From: Paenibacillus algorifonticola
GTDB lineage: Bacteria > Bacillota > Bacilli > Paenibacillales > Paenibacillaceae
Length of the DNA stretch: 64,000 nucleotides
Assembly (NCBI RefSeq): GCF_000971975.1
Contig: NZ_LAQO01000003.1
Location: 269,181-333,180, forward strand
Direction: 5' to 3'
Positions 43,464-51,372 of the stretch are shown here, piece by piece. The position numbers were made by a program, and so were the translations under genes. The notes under the pieces were generated by a model. That model was not told the DNA's origin. It was given only the letters and a program-made list of their open reading frames with translations, and ran no database searches. The stretch's first letter is position 1. The number at the start of each line of letters is the position of its first letter.

Positions 43464-46178
43464 TCAATGAAAGGACCGCCAGAAAGCGCCTTCTGTCGAA
43501 ATAATGGAGCGTATTTGGGCATAAGGAATGCGAAAGGTCGGAAATCCAGCAGCAAATGGAGCAATATCATACGGGTTAAAATAAAGATGCAGCGCATCCT
43601 CCGTCACATAAAAAGGCTGATCCGGCTTAATTCCCGCATACGTGTCCGGGAACACATAGCTGTACTGAGGATCCATCTTAATTTGCTCGCCAACGATATC
43701 ACTAAGCACCTTTACATAGTTGCTGCCTGGCTGGAACAGATCCCGCAGCTCGTACATCGCTCCGTCTACGACATTGATGTGGCTGTAAATCATCGTCGGC
43801 ATGCCATGTGCAGCCCCGAACGGGAAATGGTAGCCGTTTAGCTGCAGGACGAGCAGGTTTTTATGGAACCAGGTGACGTCAAAATCGCCGTCATACGAAT
43901 ATTCCAGCTGGACATTCGCCGGGACCCTCTTGACCTGCGACAGCTCCTCCAGCTTGCGGTTCACCTGCTGCTGAGCTTGCCTGTTGGCCATGCCCTCAAC
44001 GCTTGGATAGTACACCAAATAATCAACGTTTGGCTTATATTTATGCTCCTTGACGCGCAGCGGGACCCGAAGCGGAATGACCGTGTTGCTTTGCCAAATG
44101 AGTCGCCCATTCCGTGTATAGTAGGACTCCCGGTTATCGACTATAGCCTGCACCACGCCATCCATAATCGTTAACACGCCTCTGCCGGACAATCGCGGAT
44201 ACCCCTGAGCAGGCAGCCCCTTTGTATTTATAAAATAGGTCTGTTTCCCATCGGTGACTGAAGCCAGCCCATACTTATAATCCGCCACATCCGTGAAAAA
44301 ATAGTCCGTCAGCAGCTTGCCGTCATGATCTGCAATCGCATAGAGCGAGCCGAGATACGGCTGATCCGCGTTTCTCGCCTTGCCCAGCGCCAGCCGCTGC
44401 TCGCCCAGCTGGCGAATATCATTATAGGCCGGCTGCACGACATAGCCGCCCCGCTTGTCAATAACGCCATACAGCGCGCCAAAATCCTCCGCTGTATTCA
44501 CAATCGCCCGGCCATCCTGAAACGGCATAGCCGCTGTAAACGCCGGATAAATGACCGATTGGCCGCGCTCATTGATGTAGCCATATTTGCCGTTTTGTTC
44601 CGGCTGATAGGAAAGCAGCCCTTCTCCGAGCTGGCCTACATCATAAAACGGGTATTCGGCGAGCTTGCGCCCGTTTCGATCAATTAACGCAAAGGCCTGA
44701 TCATGCAGCTTTACGACGGCTTTTCCTTTGGCAAAATCGCCAGCGCTTTCGAACTGCGCCGGAATAACCTCCGCCCCTTTGCGATCCAGATACCCATATT
44801 TCGAGCTGCCGTCTGCTTCATTCATGACGTAGAACATCGCCCGTTCATCCGCAAACGCAGAAATGTACGAATAAGCTTTCGGGGTCAGCACATTGCCCCG
44901 CTCGTCAATGATTTTAAAGCCTGCGCTATCAATGATGACCGCCCTACCTTCCGAAAACGGGCCAATAAAATCATAAATCGGCCGTACCCGGAAAGCGCCT
45001 GACATGTCAATTAGGCCGCTGTTGTTGCCTGGCTGCACGACAGCGAGCCCATTAGGCTGAAAAGCATCAGCGCGACTGAATTGCGGCGCAATGACGAAGC
45101 TGCCTTTAGCGTTGATATAGCCCCATTTTGTCCCGCTCGTCGTCTTTACTGCTGCCGGAAGCAGTACCGCTCTGCGCTCGTTACCCACATCCTCCGCATC
45201 TAATGCAGCTTCTACATACTGCGTTCCATCATGCGACCATGCCGTGTTGATATCGGCCCGATCTAGCCCTTGCTGCAAGGCTTCCGGTTTGCCAAGCCCA
45301 GCTGGCGAAGCTGTTTCCAACATTTTTCCCGCAGCTCCAAAACCATCAAAACCATCAATATCCGCAGTTATTCCTGGTGTTGGCTGCGCTGTCCCTATAG
45401 CTGTTTCCCCTCTGCCGCTTGTCAATATAGCATGCTTTAATTGCTGCAGCACCTCAAGCGATGGGTACGGCACAGGGAAGCTAAGCGCCTTGTGGACAGA
45501 GGCAAGCGCCGCCTGCAGCTGGCATGCTTTAAATTGCGCGTCCGCAAGATGGAACCAATAGAAGCCATAATTGGGATGCTCGGCTACCATTCGTTCGTAA
45601 TAATGGACGACTTTGCGGAAGTAATACGGATACACATCTGGCGCCGGAATAAGCACCCCTTGCGCCCAGCGCATAACGTGGACATCATATGCTTCCACCG
45701 TATCATGTGCCCACAGTGCCAGCTCCGCCTGCCCATCCCTTCCATTCGGGCCAGGCATATCCTCCACATCCAAATAGCTGAAATTGATGCCATCCGGCAG
45801 CACCGGACAAAGGCTGAAATTGCTGTAGGCATACACCGACAGCGTGGACCATATCGCTCCAACCTGCCAGCCAATGATTAAATTGCAGCATAAGCGGCTG
45901 GTTACCGGGGCGGCAGTCATCACCGTTACGCCATACCCATTTCCTTTCGCACAAGCGGCTACAACCCAGCCAAACTGACAATGCTGCAAAATCATAACAA
46001 AATATTCGTTATTCAAACGATACACCGCTGCTACCTCGGGGCAACCGTCCCCATTCAAATCCGCCACAACCACTGCGTAATGTGGTGACGGGCACGAAAT
46101 TTCAGCAAGCTCCGCACCAACCGGCAAATGAGCGGCAGCCAAACGGACCCACTGCATGCCATCCGCGTTCATTTTCAT
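43464..46178 (-). CDS. WG-repeat protein with C-terminal DUF3298/RsiV-like domain
   Basis: A 904-residue multidomain protein. Residues about 1-190 resemble FG-GAP/VCBS-like beta repeats (VVVADLNGDGCPEVAAVYRL). A TPR-like helical stretch with HLADAQFKACQLQAALASVH follows. Residues about 350-690 hold at least six WG/KWG-type repeats (KWGYINAKGSFVIAPQFSRA, KYGYLDRKGAEVIPAQFE, KYGYINERGQSVIYPAFT). The end is DUF4163/DUF3298-like (YYPSVEGMANRQAQQQVNRK, then HGMPTMIYSHINV). No signal peptide is seen, which is unusual for the last domain. The start is ATG 46178 behind GGGTGGGGTG. Function unknown. Confidence 0.8.
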   Translation of the reverse strand: MKMNADGMQWVRLAAAHLPVGAELAEISCPSPHYAVVVADLNGDGCPEVAAVYRLNNEYFVMILQHCQFGWVVAACAKGNGYGVTVMTAAPVTSRLCCNLIIGWQVGAIWSTLSVYAYSNFSLCPVLPDGINFSYLDVEDMPGPNGRDGQAELALWAHDTVEAYDVHVMRWAQGVLIPAPDVYPYYFRKVVHYYERMVAEHPNYGFYWFHLADAQFKACQLQAALASVHKALSFPVPYPSLEVLQQLKHAILTSGRGETAIGTAQPTPGITADIDGFDGFGAAGKMLETASPAGLGKPEALQQGLDRADINTAWSHDGTQYVEAALDAEDVGNERRAVLLPAAVKTTSGTKWGYINAKGSFVIAPQFSRADAFQPNGLAVVQPGNNSGLIDMSGAFRVRPIYDFIGPFSEGRAVIIDSAGFKIIDERGNVLTPKAYSYISAFADERAMFYVMNEADGSSKYGYLDRKGAEVIPAQFESAGDFAKGKAVVKLHDQAFALIDRNGRKLAEYPFYDVGQLGEGLLSYQPEQNGKYGYINERGQSVIYPAFTAAMPFQDGRAIVNTAEDFGALYGVIDKRGGYVVQPAYNDIRQLGEQRLALGKARNADQPYLGSLYAIADHDGKLLTDYFFTDVADYKYGLASVTDGKQTYFINTKGLPAQGYPRLSGRGVLTIMDGVVQAIVDNRESYYTRNGRLIWQSNTVIPLRVPLRVKEHKYKPNVDYLVYYPSVEGMANRQAQQQVNRKLEELSQVKRVPANVQLEYSYDGDFDVTWFHKNLLVLQLNGYHFPFGAAHGMPTMIYSHINVVDGAMYELRDLFQPGSNYVKVLSDIVGEQIKMDPQYSYVFPDTYAGIKPDQPFYVTEDALHLYFNPYDIAPFAAGFPTFRIPYAQIRSIISTEGAFWRSFH

Positions 46179-46311
46179 CACACCCCACCCGTATACGACT
46201 GGAATTTATCCTTAACAAACTAAACATATGCAGGAAAAAAGGGAATATGATAGGGGTTTAGAGAGGCAACAACAAAAAAAGGTAACATATTATTTTTTAT
46301 GTAAACAAAAA

Positions 46312-46357
46312 AACGAAAGCCGGTAGCTTCCCGTATCAGGAGCATCCGGCTTCTTTT
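46312..46357 (-). terminator. Terminator of the ferritin-like gene
   Basis: GAAGCCGG-type stem (AAAGCCGG / CCGGCTTC) with T-rich minus-strand tail. Confidence 0.65.
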
Positions 46358-46366
46358 ATTTTCTAA

Positions 46367-46840
46367 CTAATTATTCGTTCGATTTAAAGTAATCAAATAA
46401 TTGTATTTGCTTGCATGCTTCAGCTCGTCTAAAATAATTCCAAAAACCGTATCTTTGTATATACCCACGGGCAAGCCGAACCAAATGCTGCGATATTTTT
46501 CAACTGCAGCAAGCTCTCCTAATAAAGCTTCCTCTACTCCGGCAAGATAGGAGCTCACGGGCTGATGGGGTTCATTGCTGACTCCGGTAATTTCCTGGCC
46601 GGTAAGTTGTCTATAAATCCCGCGAAACATTTGGTTGTGGCCGCGCTCATCATTGCGAATAGACATAATTATCCCTGCCTGCTCGGCATTCGGCGCAAGC
46701 CTAATCAGCTCATCATAAAACAACTCGTCATTTCGTTCCCCTTGTACAGCCTCCTTTATCAAGGTTAGCGCATGCTGCGGAGTTGTTGCCCATACTGGCA
46801 TAAACATCGTGTTTCTCCATTGATGGTTAACCCAATTCAT
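46367..46840 (-). CDS. Ferritin-like four-helix protein
   Basis: A 157-residue helical protein. Possible diiron ligands occur as paired E and ExxH: EAVQGERNDELFYDEL, IRNDERGHNQMF, LLGELAAVEKYRS and ILDELKHASKYN. This fits the ferritin-like/rubrerythrin-like superfamily. The rubredoxin zinc ribbon is absent. Iron or peroxide handling is likely but unproven. It is a single gene. Confidence 0.75.
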   Translation of the reverse strand: MNWVNHQWRNTMFMPVWATTPQHALTLIKEAVQGERNDELFYDELIRLAPNAEQAGIIMSIRNDERGHNQMFRGIYRQLTGQEITGVSNEPHQPVSSYLAGVEEALLGELAAVEKYRSIWFGLPVGIYKDTVFGIILDELKHASKYNYLITLNRTNN

Positions 46841-46952
46841 CTATTAGCCTCCACAAATAAAGATCGTTATTTAGATCAACATATGTGTGTGCAGCCCATT
46901 TGTTTACAGTTGTCTATTCGACGGCTTGTTCTCCCACTATCGCCTAACCTGT

Positions 46953-47915
46953 CTATTCCTCTTGATTGGCCGCATAAAGCGACACCATTGCCTGCACCTC
47001 TTGAAGCAGCTTCTGGCGCAGCTCTGACGGCTCAAGAGCCTCAACGGCTGAGCCGAATTTAAGCAAAATTTCGCAAGCGGATTCCAGCGTATTGAACAGC
47101 ACATCCGCCTCTACCTCACCATGACAAACAGCGCCTTCTTTCATAAGCGTGACATACCACTGCTGGCGAAATCGGGGCAGCTCTGCTTCCCTTATGCGGA
47201 TTTTCGCCGGATAACGCGGCAGCGCAGACTTGAACTCCATAATGGATTGCTGCCAGTAGGAAGCTAAATCGAACCGTTCTGGCCGATCGAACGTTTCCCC
47301 CTGCATAGCAGCCTCATGCAGCCGAGAAATTCGATACGTTCGCATGCCTCCTACCGTGTCAGCAACCAAGTACCAAGCGTTATTTTTCGCCACGAGCCCA
47401 AGTGGTTGAACTAGCCTCTCAGCCAGCTCCGCTCCGCGAGAGTATAAAATGAGCAGCTTCCGCTCCAGCCAAATCGCTTCTTGAATCAGCGGGAGAAGCG
47501 GCACCTGCTCGCTTGATTCCCGCCAGCCCGCGCCATCGATATGAATACGCTGCCTAACCTTTTCCGCTTCCTCCTGATACATAGACGGGAACGCGGCGAC
47601 TAGCTTCTGAAAAGCAGATTCAAAGTTATCGCTGATTCCCAAATCTAAGGCAATGCCCGTAGGCTGGGACAACAGCAGCGACTGAATTTCTTCCTTTTTC
47701 ATGCCGGTCAAATTCGTACGGTAGCCTTCGGTGAGCATCCAGCCACCATTCGTCCCGCGCTCGGCTACGATAGGAATACCCGCAGCGCTTAACGCCTCCA
47801 TGTCGCGGTGGATCGTCCTTCCTGATACTTCAAGCTGGCCCGCGAGCTCCTGCGACGTCATTCTGCCGCGGTTTTGCAGCAGCAGCAATATTGCAATCAA
47901 TCGATCTGCCCGCAG
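46953..47915 (-). CDS. YafY-type HTH/WYL-domain transcriptional regulator
   Basis: A 320-residue regulator. An N-terminal HTH (MTSQELAGQLEVSGRTIHRD) is followed by a WYL ligand-binding domain (WLERKLLILYSRGAELAERL, PLGLVAKNNAWYLVAD) and a WCX C-terminus. AAGGAGG lies nine bases before CTG 47915, which would add the RADRL sequence that usually opens this family. TTG 47900 has no spacing-matched site. It follows the SDR gene by 19 bases and may control it. Confidence 0.88.
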   Translation of the reverse strand: MRADRLIAILLLLQNRGRMTSQELAGQLEVSGRTIHRDMEALSAAGIPIVAERGTNGGWMLTEGYRTNLTGMKKEEIQSLLLSQPTGIALDLGISDNFESAFQKLVAAFPSMYQEEAEKVRQRIHIDGAGWRESSEQVPLLPLIQEAIWLERKLLILYSRGAELAERLVQPLGLVAKNNAWYLVADTVGGMRTYRISRLHEAAMQGETFDRPERFDLASYWQQSIMEFKSALPRYPAKIRIREAELPRFRQQWYVTLMKEGAVCHGEVEADVLFNTLESACEILLKFGSAVEALEPSELRQKLLQEVQAMVSLYAANQEE

Positions 47916-47934
47916 TTGATTTCCCTCCTTCCTC

Positions 47935-48840
47935 TTATGTCGTTTCTCCGTTGTCCGATTCTGGACTTGCGCCTATTCCGATGGTAGCTGCATAGTTTCC
48001 CCAATGCGGGCGGCTGCCATCTTCATCGTCAAACACGTATTCCTCCGAGAGCCCCCAAGTGCTTAGCGCCTGCCCCGTTTTGAGGTGGACTTCTGGATCA
48101 GATGCGAGCGCGGCAACCGCTCTACCAATATAGGCAGGCGTCTCTGACATGAGAAAATGCGGCTCCTGCGCAGCAGCATCCCGCCAATTCTCCTTCGTTA
48201 CTCCAAAATGCTCCAGCATCGCCTCCGAACGCAGAAAACCCGGTGTTAAAGCAAAGGCGGTTACGCCAAACGGGCGCAAATCCTCCGCCATCGCTTTAGC
48301 CAAATGAATAACAGACGTTTTGGCCAAGCTATAATACAAATTGCCCCGATACTGGTTGTCTACTCCGTCTGTAATTTCAATAATGAGCCCTTGTTTTCTA
48401 GCCGTCATAAGCGGCGCGCCATAATAACTGGTGATCATATGAGAAAAAACAGCACGCTGCTGCATAAGCAGGCCATCCTCCAGCGAATGCTCCCAAAACG
48501 GCTTGCCCCACTCGGTTAATGGATCGCCGCCCCATACATCATTCACAAGCAAATCGAGCTGTCCGTTCTGCTCTGCCTTCACTCGCTCGAACAATGCCTG
48601 AACTTCCGCCTCCACCGTATGATCTACTCGCACAGCAATGCCTATACCCCCAGCTGCAGTAACCATCTCCGCCGTTTCGTCAATCGTCTCCTGCCTATTC
48701 ATATTCGACAAGCTGCCTCTCACACTTCGTCCTGTACAATAGACCGTTGCCCCGGCTCTCCCCAGACTAACGGCAATTCCTCTGCCTGCTCCTCTCGTAG
48801 CTCCCGCTACAACAGCTACTTTTCCGGCTAATGGTTTCAT
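47935..48840 (-). CDS. Short-chain dehydrogenase/reductase (DHRS1-like)
   Basis: A 301-residue SDR oxidoreductase. The NAD(P) site reads VAGATRGAGRGIAVSLGRAG, with VYCTGRSVRG pointing to NADPH preference. Catalytic Tyr and Lys are in YYSLAKTSV. LLVNDVWGG (in place of NNAG) and WGLSEEYVFDDEDGSRP are typical of the DHRS1-like branch. The substrate is unknown. It forms an operon with the WYL regulator. Confidence 0.88.
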   Translation of the reverse strand: MKPLAGKVAVVAGATRGAGRGIAVSLGRAGATVYCTGRSVRGSLSNMNRQETIDETAEMVTAAGGIGIAVRVDHTVEAEVQALFERVKAEQNGQLDLLVNDVWGGDPLTEWGKPFWEHSLEDGLLMQQRAVFSHMITSYYGAPLMTARKQGLIIEITDGVDNQYRGNLYYSLAKTSVIHLAKAMAEDLRPFGVTAFALTPGFLRSEAMLEHFGVTKENWRDAAAQEPHFLMSETPAYIGRAVAALASDPEVHLKTGQALSTWGLSEEYVFDDEDGSRPHWGNYAATIGIGASPESDNGETT

Positions 48841-49031
48841 TACCAGCCACGCTCCCTTTTATCTGCTTGTTCCAATCTCACTCATTATAACGTCCGCTAG
48901 ATGACAACTACTGTCATATATATCGAACGATTAAGAGTACAAAGTCAGAAATGGACGGGCAAAATAAAATCGCTAATGGAGCATGCGCGCCACTTTCCCC
49001 GCACTTCCATTAGCGATTGTCATACGTTATT

Positions 49032-49796
49032 TTACAGACGGCAAACGCCCTTGGCGCAGGTCGGTGCCGTCGGACATTCACAGTGGGTCCGAAGCTCATC
49101 AAGCTTGAGAATTATAATTTCACCCCGGACGACCTTAATTACTTCTTCATCCTTAAGCGCCGCGAGCATTCGATTGACACTTTCACGCGTCGCTCCAATC
49201 AGCTCAGCAAGCTCGTTATTGGTCAGGCGAATATCGAGATGCAGCCCTTCCGGACGCAGCACCCCGTACATATTGCTAAGCCGGATCAGCGTCGAGGCGA
49301 GTGCCCCGAGTTTGCCGAACTGCGTCAAATCACGAAGCTTTGACTGGCTAATTTGCTGCATCATTCCTAGCCACTTGGCAAAGCTGACCGCCATGCTCCC
49401 ATTTGCATTAAGCAGCAGCTCCAATTCGTCAGAGGCGATAAGCCCGGCAACAACGTCCTCCGTCGCTTCAGCGCTCATGCCATGCAGCAGCTGTCCTTCA
49501 CCGCCATATTCACCGAGAAAGTCGCCATGCCCAGCAAAAGACAGCGTTAGGCTTTTTCCATCGGCCATCATCCGGGTCAGCTTGATTCTTCCCGAAACGA
49601 TTAAATAATGATAGCTCGCTGCATCGCCTTCCCAAAATAAATGATTGCCCGCCTCGTAACGATGCATGCTCATCCGCTCGGTTAAACGCTCCAAATCAGC
49701 TGGGGCGAAAAAGGCCGCAATGCCTTCTCCTTGCGAAATAGCGGGGCGAGCGAAGCTGCCTTGTTCGTTGGAGCTATTTGCGCTCATCTGGCTCAT
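49032..49796 (-). CDS. fnr: Crp/Fnr family regulator, Fe-S Fnr type
   Basis: A 254-residue regulator. A cNMP-like beta-barrel (HLFWEGDAASYHYLIVSGRI) is followed by a dimerisation helix and a Crp-type HTH (LTNNELAELIGATRESVNRM). The C-terminus carries four cysteines (C239, C241, C247, C252). In Bacillus Fnr, a C-terminal cysteine cluster plus an aspartate binds the oxygen-sensing [4Fe-4S] cluster, so this is likely an Fnr orthologue active without oxygen. A GGGAGGGGG site abuts ATG 49796; ATG 49787 is equally possible. A consensus Fnr box controls the DoxX gene upstream. Confidence 0.85.
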   Translation of the reverse strand: MSQMSANSSNEQGSFARPAISQGEGIAAFFAPADLERLTERMSMHRYEAGNHLFWEGDAASYHYLIVSGRIKLTRMMADGKSLTLSFAGHGDFLGEYGGEGQLLHGMSAEATEDVVAGLIASDELELLLNANGSMAVSFAKWLGMMQQISQSKLRDLTQFGKLGALASTLIRLSNMYGVLRPEGLHLDIRLTNNELAELIGATRESVNRMLAALKDEEVIKVVRGEIIILKLDELRTHCECPTAPTCAKGVCRL

Positions 49797-49883
49797 CCCC
49801 CTCCCGTTTTGTACATCATACCAATATATGACGTCTTTGTGCATACTTATGAAGAAGGAAATTGTAAAAACAGTGCCTTTTTC

Positions 49884-49947
49884 GCAAAAAACCTGCATCA
49901 CAGTCATCATAGGTTCATTCAGAACCATGACTCGCGCGATGCAGGTT
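49884..49947 (-). terminator. Terminator of the DoxX gene
   Basis: AACCTGCATC / GATGCAGGTT with inner GGTTC / GAACC pairing, then TTTTTT on the minus strand. It separates DoxX from fnr. Confidence 0.8.
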
Positions 49948-49977
49948 GCTTTTATTTAATGGAGCTCGGGCTCAGCG

Positions 49978-50526
49978 TCATCTCGCTGAGGGCTTCAGTC
50001 CGGTGCTTCCACCATCATTTTTGTGATGAACGAGGCGGTTGTAGCCTTTACGCAACAGTGGCAATACGTAGTAGTCAAGACCGTATTTGCCGGCATTCGC
50101 GCCACCGACGATGATTATGACGCCCAGCAGCACCATCCATGGGTTAACCGAGATCGTTCCAGCGAACAGGAACATAAAGTTCATGAGAAGTCCGAAAAAT
50201 ACAGCTGTTGTCGTAAGTGCACCAACGATGAGACCTAAACCAACCAGAAATTCGCCGAGCGGGATTAAAAAATTGAACAGCTTAGCATTAGGTAGGGCGA
50301 AATGCTCAATGAATGCGGTATACGTTGGGTAGACGGCGAGACCTGTCGCCCGGTCAGCTACTGGATTTTCAACTGCATTTTTCAAAAATCCTGCCGTATC
50401 GAAGCCACCGCCTGTCAGCTTGCCCCAGCCCGATTCCAGCCAGTGGTACCCGACATATAGTCTAAGCAGTAACAGCGCACCTGCCGCAATTCGATTTTCT
50501 CTCAGCCATTTGTATAACATGACCAC
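49978..50526 (-). CDS. DoxX family membrane protein (copy 1)
   Basis: A 182-residue protein with four membrane helices. LRLYVGYHWLESGWGKLTGG, FEHFALP-type loops and LVGLGLIVGALTTTAVFFGL fit the DoxX/thiosulfate:quinone oxidoreductase-like family. A near-identical core is encoded at 54246-54761. The C-terminal tail RKGYNRLVHHKNDGG is longer and basic. The promoter has an Fnr box at -41.5, so expression should rise under oxygen limitation. Confidence 0.88.
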   Translation of the reverse strand: MVMLYKWLRENRIAAGALLLLRLYVGYHWLESGWGKLTGGGFDTAGFLKNAVENPVADRATGLAVYPTYTAFIEHFALPNAKLFNFLIPLGEFLVGLGLIVGALTTTAVFFGLLMNFMFLFAGTISVNPWMVLLGVIIIVGGANAGKYGLDYYVLPLLRKGYNRLVHHKNDGGSTGLKPSAR

Positions 50527-50566
50527 TCACTCCTTAAGTGTTTATGTGTTGTTTGTTTCTGTCTTT

Positions 50567-50572
50567 ATCATA
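50567..50572 (-). promoter_or_regulatory. -10 element of the DoxX gene
   Basis: TATGAT on the minus strand, implying a start near 50560. No good -35 is present, as expected for an activator-dependent promoter. Confidence 0.55.
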
Positions 50573-50593
50573 AGGGATGGCAGAGCATTAATA

Positions 50594-50609
50594 TGTGATT
50601 TTTTTCACA
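50594..50609 (-). promoter_or_regulatory. Fnr box upstream of the DoxX gene
   Basis: TGTGA-N6-TCACA, a perfect palindrome with a T6/A6 centre. Its centre (50601.5) is 41.5 bases from the inferred start, the class II activation position. Confidence 0.8.
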
Positions 50610-50682
50610 ATACCTAAAAAGATTGGCCGATTTCGTCTATTTGTGTCGTTTATTTGAACGCATGCACAGGGCTGAACGACCA

Positions 50683-50745
50683 TTGCGCTGCGCCACCTTT
50701 GATCCGATGTCAGATGTTGCTGATTATGTAAGTGGCGCAGAGCAA
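50683..50745. other. Large intergenic hairpin
   Basis: TTGCGCTGCGCCAC pairs with GTGGCGCAGAGCAA (one mismatch) around a 35-base loop. No T run follows. Nothing else is recognised between 50610 and 50890. Confidence 0.35.
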
Positions 50746-50890
50746 CTGGCTGGAATCACGGGGCAACCATCTAGCCAATCGTCGGCTTAAATGGATTATT
50801 CCCGCCTCTCCGGCTTTTGCCAGCGATACGTTGAAAGCTTGTTTTCAAGTAGGTAATGCTCCCTGTTTCATTGTAGTAACGGGATAGACT

Positions 50891-50930
50891 ACAAACGCTG
50901 AATCCTAGGTTAATTGGATTCAGCGTTTGT
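50891..50930. terminator. Perfect hairpin, likely terminator of the sigma-like pseudogene
   Basis: ACAAACGCTGAATCC / GGATTCAGCGTTTGT, 15 bp, loop of 10. Confidence 0.6.
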
Positions 50931-50983
50931 ATTTGCAGCGTTTAGGAGACATGTCGTCGGGAATGGGATCAAGTTCTTGTCAT

Positions 50984-51282
50984 TTACAGGCTCAAGTTCT
51001 TGACGTCATCAACACAAGATGATTCGATGGTGTGGGTCTTCTTGCGATCGAAAAAAGTCAGGCATACTTCGGACGCCTGGCGCTTCAGGAGCTTCGCCTG
51101 GTCCGCCCCGCCGTCGAAAATGGGTCGTCCCTCCAAATCCGGATTAACATCTCCTTCGCCGCTTCAGCGGCCATTGCCTCGCTGCCGAGCAGCGCGTAGC
51201 ACAGCCGGTAGCAGAACACCTCCGCTTCTCTCAGACGGTTGATGCGCTGCGCTTTGTCCAATTCCCTCTCACCCCGCTCCAA
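50984..51282 (-). pseudogene. Sigma-70-like small protein, frameshifted
   Basis: The minus strand reads INRLREAEVFCYRLCYALLG then SEAMAAEAAKEMLIRIWRDD, like region 2 of an ECF sigma factor. At about 51115 the frame breaks. The adjacent frame continues FDGGADQAKLLKRQASEVCL to a TAA at 50984. One indel would restore about 95 residues. It is too short for a full sigma factor, so the parent was probably a sigma-region-2-only protein. Confidence 0.5.
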
Positions 51283-51372
51283 TACTCATAATTCAACGTA
51301 ATGACCGACGTGACGAATTGATCCTCTTTATGTGCTAATCTGATTCTCATGATGTTGACCTCATTTTCCTGG

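Noticed and set aside
48901..49608. A 235-codon plus-strand frame over fnr
   Set aside because: Antisense, low-complexity Ser/Pro-rich translation; fnr motifs on the other strand are clear.
50969..51002. TCAAGTTCTTG direct repeat (two copies) as an insertion target duplication
   Set aside because: The copies flank only about a dozen bases, so no inserted element is present between them. It is probably a local duplication at the pseudogene end.
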